Shown piece after piece: positions 20,552-32,936 of a stretch of DNA of 64,000 nt. The notes beneath the pieces were generated by a model. The model did not search any database and was not told where the DNA came from. It saw only the letters and a program-made list of their open reading frames with translations. Position numbers and translations under genes: made by a program. Within the stretch, counting starts at the first letter, position 1. The number at the start of each line of letters is the position of its first letter. Source of the DNA: Gnetum montanum (lineage: Eukaryota; Streptophyta; Gnetopsida; Gnetales; Gnetaceae); assembly GCA_015680685.1 (NCBI GenBank), contig MNCI01017729.1, positions 18,900-82,899 on the forward strand, in the 5' to 3' direction.

Positions 20552-21994
20552 TTTACTGACCTAAATCTTTGGTGTAAGATTGGAAGGAAACAGACACCGA
20601 AAGATCATTGGGTAGACATAACTGACCCTGCCTTTACTTGAGGGAAAGCTAGAAAAGGGAATGAAGGTAGAGTGCCTTGGATGGTCTGCACGCAAATCAA
20701 CCAAGGACTTCCCCAAGCGTAAACTAAGGCTTGCGCTCGGGTTTATTGTAACTGATGTCTTAAAATGTGAACAGTGCACGTAAAATGTAAATAGATCGTA
20801 AATAGAATATAAGTAAAACGTAAATAGGACGTAAACTGAATGTAGGAAAGTAGAACATAAATAAGACATAAACCAGATATAAAACAGATTAAACAGAAAT
20901 AATGGTTGGTTGGCAAGATGAACTAAATTGTATTGCTTAAAAAAAGGTGTGCACTGGTCAAAGTGTAGTTGCACGTGTGCGGATGGTAAGTCAAACACCT
21001 AGCCTTGGGGTGATGTGATGTGATGATGTAGGTGAGAAGTGCTTAGATGCTAGGAGTCAAGTGTGCCGAGCATCCAAGGATTCACTAGTTTTGCGTATGT
21101 TCTTAGAATTGCCAATGTCTCCTCTCGCCAACCCCCAGTTCATGTGAATTGATAGGGTATTTATAGGGCTAGGTCGGACTTGGGTTTGGAATTCAAGAAT
21201 GGAATCAATAGCCAGGAGATGAGAGGAAAGCATATTTTATGACATGTATCTAATGGACAGTTGTACACGAGTTGGATGTGTGTCAGCAAGCTACGTTCTT
21301 GACCAGATACATTGCATTTTACAACTCTTGGGTTACTCGAGCCCATGAAAGTACATTTAATTTAGACCATGAGGGCCTAACATGCCCACAAATGGAGATT
21401 TAAAATAAAATATACAATGAGAGAAATTCGACCCAGCTCACTTGACCATGGATCAAGTGCTGCAGGATGTCGAGATGTCGATTTGAGGCTGTTCAAGGCA
21501 TCAAGGCTTGCAACGTGAATTGATGTGCCTTTAGAGTTAAGTCGAGTTAAGCTTCAGTGTAATTTGATTTGTGGTCATGTTGCACTCATGCCCAGCATGA
21601 CCTCCAGCATGTGTCTAGTGTTAGCGTGCCCAACGTCCAGTGTGGATGTTGCACTCACCCTGCACTCACGCCCAGCGTGACCTCTAGTGTGAGTGTTGAA
21701 AACTTGACCTTTTGACACCAAATTTTGGTTTCTAAAGCCTGCAATTGCTACCTACCCGTGTGTGATCTGGATCTGGAAATTTGATTTTGAATGTGTTTGA
21801 TTTGGAGCCGTTTTGGGTAGGTCACGCTGTGGTCACGCTCAGCATGATCTAAAAAACTTGCAATTTTTAATGCTGGATGGAATTGTTCACGTTGAGGGTG
21901 AGCAAACTGTCTTAGTCAAAGTTTGCCTCCGGACCTTCGAAAGGGCTTGGGTCATTTCCATTTCAAAGTGTTAGGCCAAATTAGTGGTGTTTCA
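20552..21994 (-). repeat. Element A 5' LTR
   Basis: 1443 bp, TGAAACACC at the sense start (21994); the sense end is degenerate (GTCAGTAAA). Its start agrees with B, C and E. The pair partner is off-window. Confidence 0.82.
21158..21166 (-). promoter_or_regulatory. TATA box of element A LTR
   Basis: CTATAAATA in element sense inside CCCTATAAATACCC, about 830 bases from the sense LTR start. The same motif in the same setting occurs in both E LTRs. Confidence 0.6.
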
Positions 21995-22399
21995 CCCACT
22001 AAGTCCTTAAACTGGCATCATAGCCCACCAAGACTATAAACTAACATCAGGGCCCACTAAAGCCTTAAACTAGCAACATTATGACTTTTATTGATCATTT
22101 GTAGCCTCACTCCTTATATTTCTCCTTGTTTGACCTTTATGTAACCTTTATTCACCTCTATTGTACTTTTTTGAATTGACCTTATCTCATTAATGACCAT
22201 GGATGGCCTTGACTACATTAGATTTGCATATGTTTTATTGCATATTAACGTTATTTATTTACTTTTACCTAGGTGCCACTTAATATGCTTTTGGTTGATA
22301 TGCAGGATCAAAGTATGCGTACTTGGGAGTAAATCAGTTTGCCTTTGTGTTGACATGGACCTCACGATGATAGTAAACGATGTATTGACTATGATTGCC
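21995..22399. other. Element C spacer before pol
   Basis: No gene. Carries diverged CCTTAAACTGGCATCATAGC-type repeats (21998-22090), related to those at 25800-25900 and to the TTTAA-GTCAT repeats of A, B and E. Confidence 0.5.
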
Positions 22400-25300
22400 T
22401 AGATTTTGAGCCTAAGAGTCTTGTAGATTACATAGCCTCAATAGAGAAACCTTTAGAATGGCATGAAAACCTAGCCAAAACCCTTGACTTAGAAGTAGGA
22501 GACATAACTGAAGATCCTTTAGTTGAGGTTCCTATCATAGCACATAATGATGAGGAGAAAACTCTTAAATTAAGTTCCTTACTAGAGCCTCAATGTGCCC
22601 AAGACATCACTAAAGTCTTACAAAATAACATTAAGGCATTTGCTTGGTCATATGAATATATGCCAAACTTAGACCATGTCTAGTCCAGCACAACATCATA
22701 CTAGATCCTAGCATTAGAGCAGTTAAGCAAAAAGTGTGCAAGATTAGACATGATTTGGCCTTGGCAGTTCGTGATGAAATCTCAAAGCTCTACCATGTAG
22801 GTTTCATTAGGCTTGTTAATTATGCAGAATGGGTATCCAACCTAGTGGTAGTTCCTAAAAAAATGGGAGTATCCATATTTGCATTGATTTTTGAGACCTA
22901 AATAAAGCCACCATCAAGGATGACTTTCCTTTGCCTAGTATTGATCAAATTATTGATACTACAGTCAGACATGTCTTGTTATCCTTTATGGATGGATTCT
23001 TGGGATATAACCAAATTAGGATCAACTTGGAGTACTAGCTTAGCACAACCTTTATGACCCCATGGGGTACATTTTGTTATACCATGATGCCCTTTGGCCT
23101 TAAGAAAGCTAGAGAGACATACTAAAGAGCGATGACCTATATCTTTAGTGATTACATGTTAGGTTTGCTTAATGATTATGTAGATGCCATAGTCATGAAG
23201 TCTAAAATAGCCAATGACCTAGATCTTGTGCTTAAACGATGCCTCAAATAAGAGCTTAGGCTTAATCCTAAGAAGTGTGTCTTCAGTGTTAGGATCGGTA
23301 AGATGCTTAGCTTTGTAGTCTCTAAGGCAAGGATATACATAGATCCTGATAAGGTTAAGGCCATATCCAAATTGGTAGCACCTACCAACCTTAAAGAGCT
23401 TCAAGGATTACAAGGTAGACTACAATTTATTCGTAGGTTTATCACTAGGATTATAGATAAGTTATAGTCCATACACCACTTGCTTAAGAAAGCAGTTCAC
23501 TATGAGTGGATAGCTTAATGCCAAGAAGCCTTTGAAAACCTTAAGCAAGAATTAATATAGTTACCTATAGTCTCTCCTCCACAAGAGGGTAAACCATTTT
23601 ACATTTATCTTGCCATTTCTGATACATCCATTACCTCTCTACTTTGTTAGAAACATGATGATAGAGCAGAAATGCCTGTATACTGCCTTAACCATGTGTT
23701 AGTAGCCCATGAGACCTGATAGATTGAAGTGGAGAAGCATTGTCTAGCACTAGTCTTCTCTTTGAAGAAATAGAGACACTACCTGTTTAAAAGCCAAGTT
23801 AACATAATTTTCAAGGATAACATACGTAGAGCTATAACCACCAACATCTACTAAAGTAGCCATTCGATGGAAAGCCATAATCATAGAGTTTGACCTTCAT
23901 TACATCTCTTAATCCTCAACAAAAGGTCAAGGTATAGCTGTACAGCTCATAGTTTCACTCGTTGATGACCAAGCAACCATAGATCTTGAGTTCCTTGATG
24001 AACACATTAACATAATTAGCCAAGTTCCCAAGGGTTATGAAGTGGTCATGAACTTTGATGGAGCTTAAACTGCCCATGGTGCCAATTTTGTTGCCATCAT
24101 AACATTCCCATTTGGTGAAATCCAATTCTTTGCCTATGATTTTTGGTTCCTATGTCCCAACGACATAGTAGAATATGAGGGTTTGATTAGAGGAATGACA
24201 GTAGCTCATGATCTAGGAATTAGATGCCTAGCCATCAAAGGCAATTCACAACTTGTGGTTAACTAAGTAAGCAAAGTCTATGCATGCAAAGTTAAGAAAT
24301 TACAACCTTACTGTTTTCTAGGAAAGAAATTATTACAAAAATTCATAGATGTTGATATCTAACACATACCTTAAAAAAAAATGCCATAGCTAATGCAATT
24401 ACAACATTAGCCCTTAGTGTGATGCCAAATGTGTTTAGCAAGTTTCCCACCTTAATTATGGATTGTGTTACGCCCATTACACAAAACATTAAGGATACCT
24501 TTGTGGCCATCATTCATACTGCTTCTTTCAAGGAGTGGTATGAGGATATCAAATTTTACCTTATGCATGGTGAATCCTCAGAGGGCTTGACTACTTCTCA
24601 GAAGGATGCCATATGCAAGTGGTTGAAGTAGTATGTCATCGTAGGTGATAACACATTATGTTGAGGGTCTTATGATGACATACTCCTAAAGTGCTTAGGC
24701 AAGACTAAAGCTAGAATAGTCCTAAAGGAGGTTCATGAGGGTGCTTGTGGTGGACATATAGGACCTAGAGCCATGGCCACTAAGATTAGATGGTTAGGAT
24801 ACTATTGGACCCATATGAAAAATGACTGCTTGCAAAAAGTTAAGCAATGCAACACATGCCAACAATATAACAACTTGATACATGTATCATTGATTGAGTT
24901 GCATATGACCCAGATATCATGGCCATTTCAATGATGAGGGTTGGATATCATTGGACCCATAATGCCTAAATCTACCACAGGGCATAGCTTCATCATCATC
25001 GCAACTGAATGCTTTACCAAGTGGGTTGAAGCTATTCCCCTAAGGAAGACCACATCTGAACAAGTTTGCAAGTTTATCCTAGATAACATTGTAGCTAATT
25101 TTGGCATACCCATGACCATAGTTATAGATAATCGACCTCAATTCAGTAGCCAAGAAACCAAGGATTTTTGTCACAAGCTAGGCATTAAGCATTCTTTCTC
25201 GTCACCTTACTACCCTTAAGTCAATGGATAAGTAGAAGTAAACAATAAGGCCATCATCAACTTGCCCAAGAAGATGCTCAAGAATAGCAAGTAGAAGTGG

Positions 25301-25640
25301 CATGCTTAGCTTATGCATGCACTATGGGCATATAGAGCAACCTATCACATGACAATTGACATGACCCCTTATAGCCTTATTTATGGTTCTAAAGCTATTT
25401 TCCCTCTTGAATCGCAAGTACCATCACTCCGAGTGGCCTTGATCAACTTCATCAATGATAAGAAGAGCAAGGAATTGTGGATAGTAGTGCTAGATTTGGT
25501 AGAAGAATGACATATGCAAGCGCTTGCTCACATTGAGCACTATCAAGAGAGGTAGAAGCAACAACATCACCATAACCTGATCATGCACAAGATTAAGGAG
25601 GGGACCTTGTCCTCAAGGCCATCCGTGAGCATGTGGACAA
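22400..25640 (+). pseudogene. Element C pol: RT, two RNase H domains, integrase
   Basis: Frame-broken but continuous similarity to element E pol. Order: leader LEVGDITEDPLIEVP (about 22480), RT (about 22640-23500) with FCYTMMPFGLKKA and a catalytic site YVDAIVMKSK at 23177, where the second Asp of YVDD is Ala; a first RNase H (KPFYIYLAISDTS, about 23590-23850); a second, plant-type RNase H (VEYEGLIRGM, GNSQLVVN, about 24050-24430), the double RNase H of the Tat lineage; and integrase (about 24730-25640) with HEGACGGHIG, CNTCQ, DIIGPI, IDNRPQF and VEVNNKAI. RT would be inactive; stops are frequent. Confidence 0.85.
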
Positions 25641-26004
25641 ATTCTTAGCCAACTAGGAAGGGCCCTTGTTACTTAAGCCTATGGAAATGAAGCATTCAAA
25701 ATATCCAACATGGATGGAAATAAGCTAGCCAATTCAGTCAATCATTCCTATCTAAAGCCATACTACATGTAGCTGACAGATCATCAACAAGAAAGCCTAC
25801 TTACAATGGTCTGCTATGACCTTAAAATGGTGACACAGCCGCCAGGGCCTTAAACTAGTACCATGGCCCACCATGACATTAAACTAGCAACATTGGTAAC
25901 CTGGATAGCTTGATTCTCATGTAGCCTCTATGCATTGTAGCGTTGTAATATGCAGTGGTGTTTTGTATTCTTTGTTGGTGCCTCTTGGGTCAATCCTCTA
26001 GACA
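25641..26004. other. Element C tail after integrase
   Basis: No gene. CCTTAAACTAGTACCATGGCCC-like repeats at about 25810-25900. Confidence 0.5.
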
Positions 26005-26022
26005 CCAACAAAGAGAAGCCAT
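26005..26022 (+). other. Element C polypurine tract
   Basis: CCAACAAAGAGAAGCCAT directly before the LTR start TGAAACACC, matching the B and E tracts. Confidence 0.75.
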
Positions 26023-27419
26023 TGAAACACCACAAAATTTTTCATGTTATAACCAAATGTTCACTAGGTAGCTTTCATCCCATGAAACCTGAGGTAAATT
26101 TTCATTGTAAATGTGAAAATTGTAACCCACAATGGGAAATTTCACATACTTTATACTTTTGAGGCTGAAAAATGCTTCATAAGTGGTTAAAGCCTCATTC
26201 CTCAAGTGAAAAAAATCACCTAGTGTCTATATTTGGGCTTGGGAAGGTCAAAAATGCCTTATGGAATGCCAAAAAAGGAAATTTGATTGGTTTTATGGGG
26301 GGAAGATATTTTTCTACGCTAAAAACACATGCAAGGGGGTAGATCTCACCTACCCCAAGTGTGGAAGGATGGGGGGTTTGAAAACATTCCTCCCTTCAAC
26401 GTGGAGACCAAAGGCATATTTTGAAAAAATTTTCCCTCATACTAGAAAGTTTTCCGCTAAATTGAAAACTTTTCCTCCAGCCTAGAAAGCTTTCCCCTAG
26501 CTTGTAAAGTCCATCCCCAGCCTAGAAATTTTTCCCCTTGGAAACTTCCTCCCCCACACCCCCAACTTGGAAAGTTCCCCCCCATGACTAAAACATTCAA
26601 ACCCCCAGCATGGAAGCCACAAGAAGCAAAATTGATCAAGTTATGCACTTTAACATTGACCAGCCACTTCAACAAGTATGGTGGAGAGCTTAGCATGGAA
26701 GATTCATCTATAGTGTGGAAGGGGTGCCTGATTTACTATTTTTAGTAAATGGAATGACCATGGGGGGAAGCACTTACTATGTTTAGTAACCCCTCAAATT
26801 TGGACACCCATTTCACCTAAATTTGGTAGCTAATTTACAATAAAATTACATCAAATTTGTAGCCATTTTATAGCCCAATCATAGCCAATTTGTAGCCCCA
26901 TGGCCCAACGACCCTATAAAAGCCAAACTCCAACATCATTTATAGTTTCCAGATATTTTTTTGCCAAGGTTTCAGAAATTTTTCTCACGTTGAGAAATTT
27001 TTGACACACAAACACTTTGGTAGTTTCGGCAATTTTTAGTAGTAATTTGCATACACACAACTCCACACCTGGGGCATTTTTAGGCACTCAAGAGCTCTTA
27101 CAAGTTTCCATACTTGTAGTCTCTTGAACCTTAGCATGGAAGCATTGAGGCCTTGAGATTTGATGGATTTTGGTGTTAACACTACACTTCTGGGACTCTA
27201 AACCCAACGTGGGGCAACTTAGCATTTGAATATTCCCCTTTTCTCACCCCCATCAACAACAAAATTAGTAGATCCAAGGTTGTAGTAGTAGAGGAAGGTT
27301 TGATAACATCAAGAGTGGCTTAGCATGTGGATTGTGGAGTAGATCATCTTAGCTTTAACAGGCTTTAAACTCTTGCTAAAGTGAATCCTCTTTTTGCTCA
27401 TCCAGGCACAATTTGTACA
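26023..27419 (+). repeat. Element C 3' LTR
   Basis: 1397 bp from TGAAACACCACAAAATT to ATTTGTACA, ends agreeing with the sense LTR ends of B and E. It carries a degenerate array of about 20-bp units near CCTAGAAAGTTTTCC at 26400-26580, in U3. AATAAAG sites lie just beyond the assigned end (27450-27490), so the end could be up to 80 bases further. Confidence 0.7.
26914..26921 (+). promoter_or_regulatory. TATA box of element C LTR
   Basis: CTATAAAA, about 890 bp into the LTR, the position of the TATA box in A and E. Confidence 0.6.
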
Positions 27420-28930
27420 CATTTCTTTTACTTATTCTTTATTCTTTTCTCAATAAAGTTTTAAGTTTTGAGCTTTGTGTTCAAAAATAAAGTTAATATT
27501 TGTGCATTATTTGGATCTATTTATATTTTCATGTTTTGCATCTCCTAAGTCCCTGGTTGATCTACTAGTCCATCTAGGGCTCCCTAAATCCCATTTTCAT
27601 CATGAAGGTCCTAGGGATTTGGGGTTGAGGAACTGCTTGAATTGAGGATCCTTGGTTTCCATCTTGTTTCAACAATTGAGGTTTTTGGTTGCAACATTGG
27701 GGTAGGTTGATAGGAAATTTTTTTCTTAGATCCATACATGCCTTGGCAAAGAAGGTTGTCACCTTACATGGCCTCATCATTAGGTTCAAGTGATAGGTCA
27801 TGATCTAAAAGTAAGCTCTTTTCACCTTCGTTAAGGACATTGTACTCCTTACAATCTACACCATACCACTACTAGACTCATTGTTTTTTTGCTTTAGGAT
27901 TCACCTACATTAAGATCTTGGCAAGATTTTCCCTAGTATTGGACAAACTAAGGGCTTTCGAAATGGCTTCAACTTAGTACGAGATGGTATTATCTTAATC
28001 TTGACTAATGAATTTCCTTGTCAATTGTTCTAGAACAGGTAGGTTTCCCTCATGTCATTCTTCACTATTGAAGAGAATGAACCATAAAGGAGACCCCTAT
28101 AATTATGCGTTGATCTTTTCTAGCACCAACTCCTAGAAGGATCCAAAGTTCAACTCTTGCAAGATAGAACTTTGAACCTCCTTAGGTTTGGATCCTCTCT
28201 AGGTAGGCTTCAATGAATGTGATATCTAAGTTAGGTCTTAGTCTTACAGCCTCATCCTACCTAGATTGGCCTATTTTTGCAATAGAAAACTACCTAACAG
28301 ATTCGACTTGAAGCTTCTCTCAAAGAATCCTAGTAGCATGTGCAGATTTTGCTGCTTGCTCTTGGGGTTTTTGTTGGCTCATTCCTCTTCAGAGTCACGT
28401 TTCTATGTGCTGTGATGGTCCTCCTACTTGTAGTTCTTTCTTGGATGCCATTTGTGATCACAAAAATAATCCATGATTAGCTCTTTAGTCATAACCTTTA
28501 TTTCCTTTAATTACCTTCCTTTGTTAGATTAGGTTATGTTAATTCCTTAGACATTGGGATTTTAGCGTTAAGTTCTTATTTTATGATTGCAGATAGGTGA
28601 TATTATTTTATTCTCAGCAAATAGAGTTTATTTGTTAATATTAATTCTTTATGGTTATTATTTTAATATTTTATCTATGGAAGGTTAGAAATATTTTAAA
28701 AAATATTTCATGCAAAACCTAAGGTTTGGGACCCCTACAACATGAAGTATACCTACAGTAGCTCAAGGATCAAAAAATGGGCAAAATTGCGTAAGTAGTT
28801 TGGAAGTTATGGTGCTTGGAAGGTTCTTTGGCTCTAAAAAATTATAAAAACTTTTCTAGCACTTTGGAAAAATGGTGAAAAATGAGCTAAGGATCATGCA
28901 TATTTATAGATTCTTTATCTTGTATCGATG
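27420..28930 (-). pseudogene. Fragment of an Athila-like element: distal ORF plus its upstream region
   Basis: About 27680-28930 aligns by eye with 51230-52450 of element D, covering the start of D's distal ORF and its upstream AT-rich region. The coding sense is minus and the frame is destroyed. A TATA-like TCTATAAATA at 28910-28901 corresponds to TCTATATATA at 52440-52431. 27420-27679 shows nothing recognisable. Beyond about 28930 the sequence changes to Helitron, so the fragment is truncated there. Confidence 0.5.
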
Positions 28931-30221
28931 GAGCTGCATTAACTCATCCTATTGTGTTGATGGGGATATGTTGATGTAGGTATTCCAAATCTAGGATATG
29001 TTCTAACAACAACTAGTTGGGGTCAAGTCCTCTACACTGGTATCTCTTTTTTCTAGAGCTAAACATAAAATATTTTACAATGTTTAGTAACAAAGTCCTT
29101 CCATTTCCAGTGGTCTCTTTTGATATGCATTGATAAGGTATATGTATGTTTATGGTTACTGATCTCCATCTATAATTGGTATAACTCTTTTATAGATATC
29201 TCTAGACACATTTATAGTCTTGAATGTTCTACTATATCTAACCAATGGAAGTTCATATAGCATATGAAAAACCTATATAGCACCAATGTCTCTATCAATT
29301 GTAGCATCCATCATGAGTCTTTTGTATGCATTCATCACATTTTCTTTTGGGTTTTGAGAATCTACAATATGAAGTTCATTTTAGATTTTGTTGCATATTT
29401 TGCAATATACTTAATAACAACATATTTGTTAAGGACTTGTTGAGAGTCTGGGTTGCTCTCCATATTTAAATAATCATTCTATTATGAATGTTCAATTTCA
29501 CATCATTTCAATGTGATTCGTAAGTTGATTTTTGTTTTGTGGATCTTGAAAGAGTTCTATTGAGCTCACGATAGTCATAGAACATTATACTTAAGGAAAA
29601 AATTGAATTCATATCATTTTTGTTCTACATTGAATACATTTTTTATATAAATAATAACCAATGTATTTAAAAATAGTAATTCTACCTACAAATTTGTACA
29701 TTAATTTGAGCTCTTAAACATGCTTCTCTCCTACATTGTGTATGATGCTGAATAGAATCTAAAGGCTCATCATAATCAGTGTCAAGATCCATGAATTGTA
29801 GATGACTTTAAATCTCACATGGATGCTTAGGATTATTAACACCTTACACATGTAGATGAAAGAATTATATAATATTAATGATTGTTTCAAATTACTTGAA
29901 TAATATTTAAAATTTTAATAGAAATGAAATGAAAGGTCACAAATTCCAAATAACTTACATAATTGATTGTTCCATCTTGATTGAATCTACTCTTTCATGC
30001 ATTTGTTATTACATAAAAAAACTCTCTCACCTTTTTAACTGCTTTGGAATCATTCTAGTGAAGTTCCTCTATGTTTGAAGCTTCCTTAATCAAAAGAAAG
30101 CCATGGACATGTGGTGATTCCCTATGTTTCCACTCATATCGTGTCCAGTAATCAACCACATTGAATTCCTAAAATAATACCTTTTCTTAAAATGCCTTAT
30201 GTTGAAGATGCATAAACTTAG
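28931..30221 (-). pseudogene. Helitron Rep protein, distal half
   Basis: Minus-sense translation shows FNVVDYWTRYEWKHR then ESPHVHGF at about 30118-30101, the two-histidine motif of the HUH Rep nuclease of Helitrons. Further down come KYATKS (about 29385) and VFHMLYELPLVRYSRTFKT (about 29240), matching the conserved region after the nuclease. Helitron Rep nicks and ligates single strands during rolling-circle transposition. The helicase part is not seen; the gene stops short at about 28930. The N-terminal half continues at 60267-61062 beyond element D. Many stops and frameshifts. Confidence 0.75.
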
Positions 30222-31135
30222 TGATGAGCAGTCGAGGTACCCCTACGCTCAACCATATGAATCACGAAGTGTTCATGTATGATCCAATCAAATTTCATGG
30301 ACTCTCTAGTTTCCAATACACTAGTCCTCTAGGAAGTGAACCTTGTGCTAATGGTTATTCGTTGTCTTCCCATTTATACTTGTAAGTATAAAGGTATGGT
30401 TAAGTGTAATCGAGGCATATGATTTTTTGTCATTTTATGTTTTATGGTTTTGATACTAAAAGAGAGAGAGATGAAGTAAATTGAGAACTAATTAAATTTA
30501 ACTATTTAACTAATCTCTAACTAGTCCTAACATAAGCATTCGGTCCCACTTTTCATACATATCCTGAACCCACGTATCCATTGCTAGGTTACCAAGCACT
30601 ATGCTACTAGGCACACTAAGCAATAACATTGTTGTGATTACCAAGAAAATATGTGTTTAGGCTCAAAGCGGTCATATGTATGTGTTTAATTTATTTAGAT
30701 TATTTCAATTAATCACTTAACTAGCTTAATTACTAAGAAACATTGAATAAATAATTGAAAACATTAAATGCATTAATAAAACACTTAAACTATCTAGAAT
30801 GCTGCAAGGTTTATCAAGAAGCTAATCTTTATTACTGCACACACTATCATGCTCAGGTACAATAGTGCTCAAATAAAGATTTGTATACTCAATGACTTCT
30901 ATTGTGGGCAGTTGGAAAAATATTCTAGGTTTTGAATGTAAAAATTACAAGATTTTAGCTACTACTATGATAAGAATGCCCATAAACATGGTTGTAAGCT
31001 CGTATTTATAATTTTTGCTATAGGAATACATTGACAAGGTTCCATAGATGTAGCAAATGCTACGTTGACATAGCCCCATCTATGGAGCAACATCACATAA
31101 ATGGGGCTCATTGATGAGGTCACGTTAATGGGGGC
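30222..31135 (-). repeat. Element D 3' LTR, left piece
   Basis: 914 bp, continuing with 48958-48986 after element E, for about 943 bp in all. It aligns along its length with the 956-bp solo LTR at 61063-62018. Shared landmarks include GGTTACCAAGCACTATGCTA and GAATGCTGCAAGGTTTAT. Confidence 0.85.
31131..31135. repeat. Target-site duplication GGGGC, left of element E
   Basis: Repeated at 48953-48957. The intact D-family LTR has GGGGCCCATTGACATGA at this point (60231 onward). Confidence 0.88.
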
Positions 31136-32920
31136 TATACTGTTTGAAATTGTCAGCATAAGGTTGGAGGAAAAACGAAAGCCGAAAGATCTCCAAAGAG
31201 ATACAGCTGACCCTGCCTTTGCATGAGGGCAAGCTGGAAAAACAAAGGCAAAGTGCCTTGGATGGTTTGCATGCAAATCAAACAAGGACTTCCCCGAGTG
31301 TACGCTATGGCCTACGCTGGGGTTATCGTTGCGAAATGTAGAATGGAAAGTGTAATGCAACGAGATGTAAATGTGAATATAATGTGTAAACATAAACAAA
31401 ATGTATGTAGAAAAGTGCGATAAAATGGAGGTAGAATGTATGCAGAAATGTGCAATAAACCAAAATAATGCAAACAATGAACTAGAACAGTACAATGGAA
31501 GGAAAAAATGAAACTATGTTGTATTAATTAAAAAGATGTGCACCGGTCAAAATGCAGTTGCGTGTCTGGATTGCAAGTCAGACGTTAAGCCCCTATGTGA
31601 GGTGTTTGCAAGCACTAGGGATCACATGCGTCTAGGCTTAAGATTACTGGTTTCTTTTCCTCAATTTTTGCCAACCTCGTTTATGTCAATGAACAGGGTA
31701 TTTATACATTTTTCTAGGCTTGGGAGTGGAATTTATGAATGAGATCAATGGCTGTGAGATGAGAGAAAATGGATCGTGTGATAGGTGTTTGATGTACATC
31801 TGCGTGTGAACTGGACGTTTGTAGGCAGACTATGTTCTAGACTGGATGCATTATATCTTACAATGTGTTTTAGCTTGTGCAAGCTGGCTTATGCCCATCG
31901 AAGCATGTACAATTTGTAGCGTAAGAGCTTGACTAGCACAAAAATGTGAAAACTTTACAGTGACTGATAATGAACAACAAGAGAATTTGACTTCGGCTTG
32001 CTTGGAATTTCTAAATCTGTGGACTGACTGCTGCTTAAAGTATTTTTGCTTTACCAAGGTTTCCAGCATGCATTGATCTTGTCTTAGCATGCCCTCAGCA
32101 TGTGTCTGAAGTGCTTTTGCTTGATCGTTACTAGTGCTCACACTGGACTCACGCTGCTAGCATCACCTCAGTGTCACCCCAGCGTCATCTCAGCGTGACT
32201 TTAGCATGCATGACCAAAAATGATACATTTTGTGTCAAAATTCCACCTTTAAGACTTGTTTTTGAAGTGTAACTGCTGCCTAACCTTGAGGAAATCCTGC
32301 ATGTTTAATTTGAGCCTATCTGTGCTTGAATTTAGGTCACTTTTGTTAACTCACGCTGTTAGTGTGACCTAGGTGTGACCCCAGCGTGACTCTGGCAGAA
32401 ATGACAAGACTGTGTGGTTTTGGGTCCAAAATATAAGGTTCTGGAGGTTGGGAGTTGCAATGATCATTAGTGAACCCCCAAGGTGTCTTGCATTGCTCGA
32501 ATTCAGACCATTTCAGCTTGATTTTAAGGCTCTGAAAGTTACTCATGCTATACTCACACTGGACTCATGTTGGCAACATGACCTGGGCATGACCTCAACG
32601 TGAGCAGCAAGATTTGTGCGAGTTTGAGTTAGAACCTTAGATTCTGGATGTTGAAACTTGGAGTAGTCATCAATGGGCCCCGAGGAGGCCTTGCCTGTTC
32701 AAATTAGGATAGTTTTGGTCTGATTTGGAGGCTTTGAAAGTTGTGCAAGCTACACGCACGCTGTACGCATGCTGCACGTATGCTGGTAGCATGACTTGAG
32801 CGTGACCTCGACGTGCATGACAAGATTCATGCACTTTAGTCCGATTTTTGAACTTTTGGATGTTGAAGCATAGGGTTGTTCTCGTTCCAAAGTGTTAAGC
32901 TAAAATTTTGTGGTATTTCA
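31136..32920 (-). repeat. Element E 3' LTR
   Basis: 1785 bp, TATACTGTTTGAAA at its plus-strand left end where the partner has TGTACTTTTTGAAA. Contains a TATA box (GTATAAATAC on minus, 31707-31698). At 32130-32230 it has a cluster of CTCAGCGTGAC/CCAGCGTCATC repeats. Confidence 0.9.
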
Positions 32921-32936
32921 TTGGCCCCTCTTTGTT
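32921..32936 (-). other. Element E polypurine tract
   Basis: AACAAAGAGGGGCCAA in element sense, abutting the 3' LTR. Confidence 0.8.

Larger units (their letters stand above)
1061..21994 (-). mobile_element. Element A: Tat-lineage Ty3/gypsy LTR retrotransposon, left part off-window
   Basis: In minus sense the visible order is 5' LTR (21994-20552), primer-binding site (20546-20528), gag-protease (20208-16527), then an antisense multi-exon gene read on plus (1198-15806), split by element B. Polymerase, integrase and 3' LTR would lie left of the window if A matches element E. A inserted into plus-strand element C: C-type polymerase sequence begins right after A's LTR. The A/LINE junction near 1060 means the left boundary is not established. 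Many in-frame stops mark it as an old, dead copy. Confidence 0.8.
21995..27419 (+). mobile_element. Element C: Tat-lineage LTR retrotransposon (plus), 3' part
   Basis: Starts directly after element A's LTR; the 5' half must lie on A's far side. Visible order: spacer, pol (22400-25640), tail, polypurine tract, 3' LTR ending ATTTGTACA at 27419. Opposite orientation to A, B and E but the same lineage by LTR ends and protein sequence. The most degraded of the Tat copies. Confidence 0.82.

Noticed and set aside
27440-27500. Polyadenylation-like AATAAAG sites as the 3' end of a host gene
   Set aside because: They follow the LTR of element C directly and no host coding sequence precedes them.
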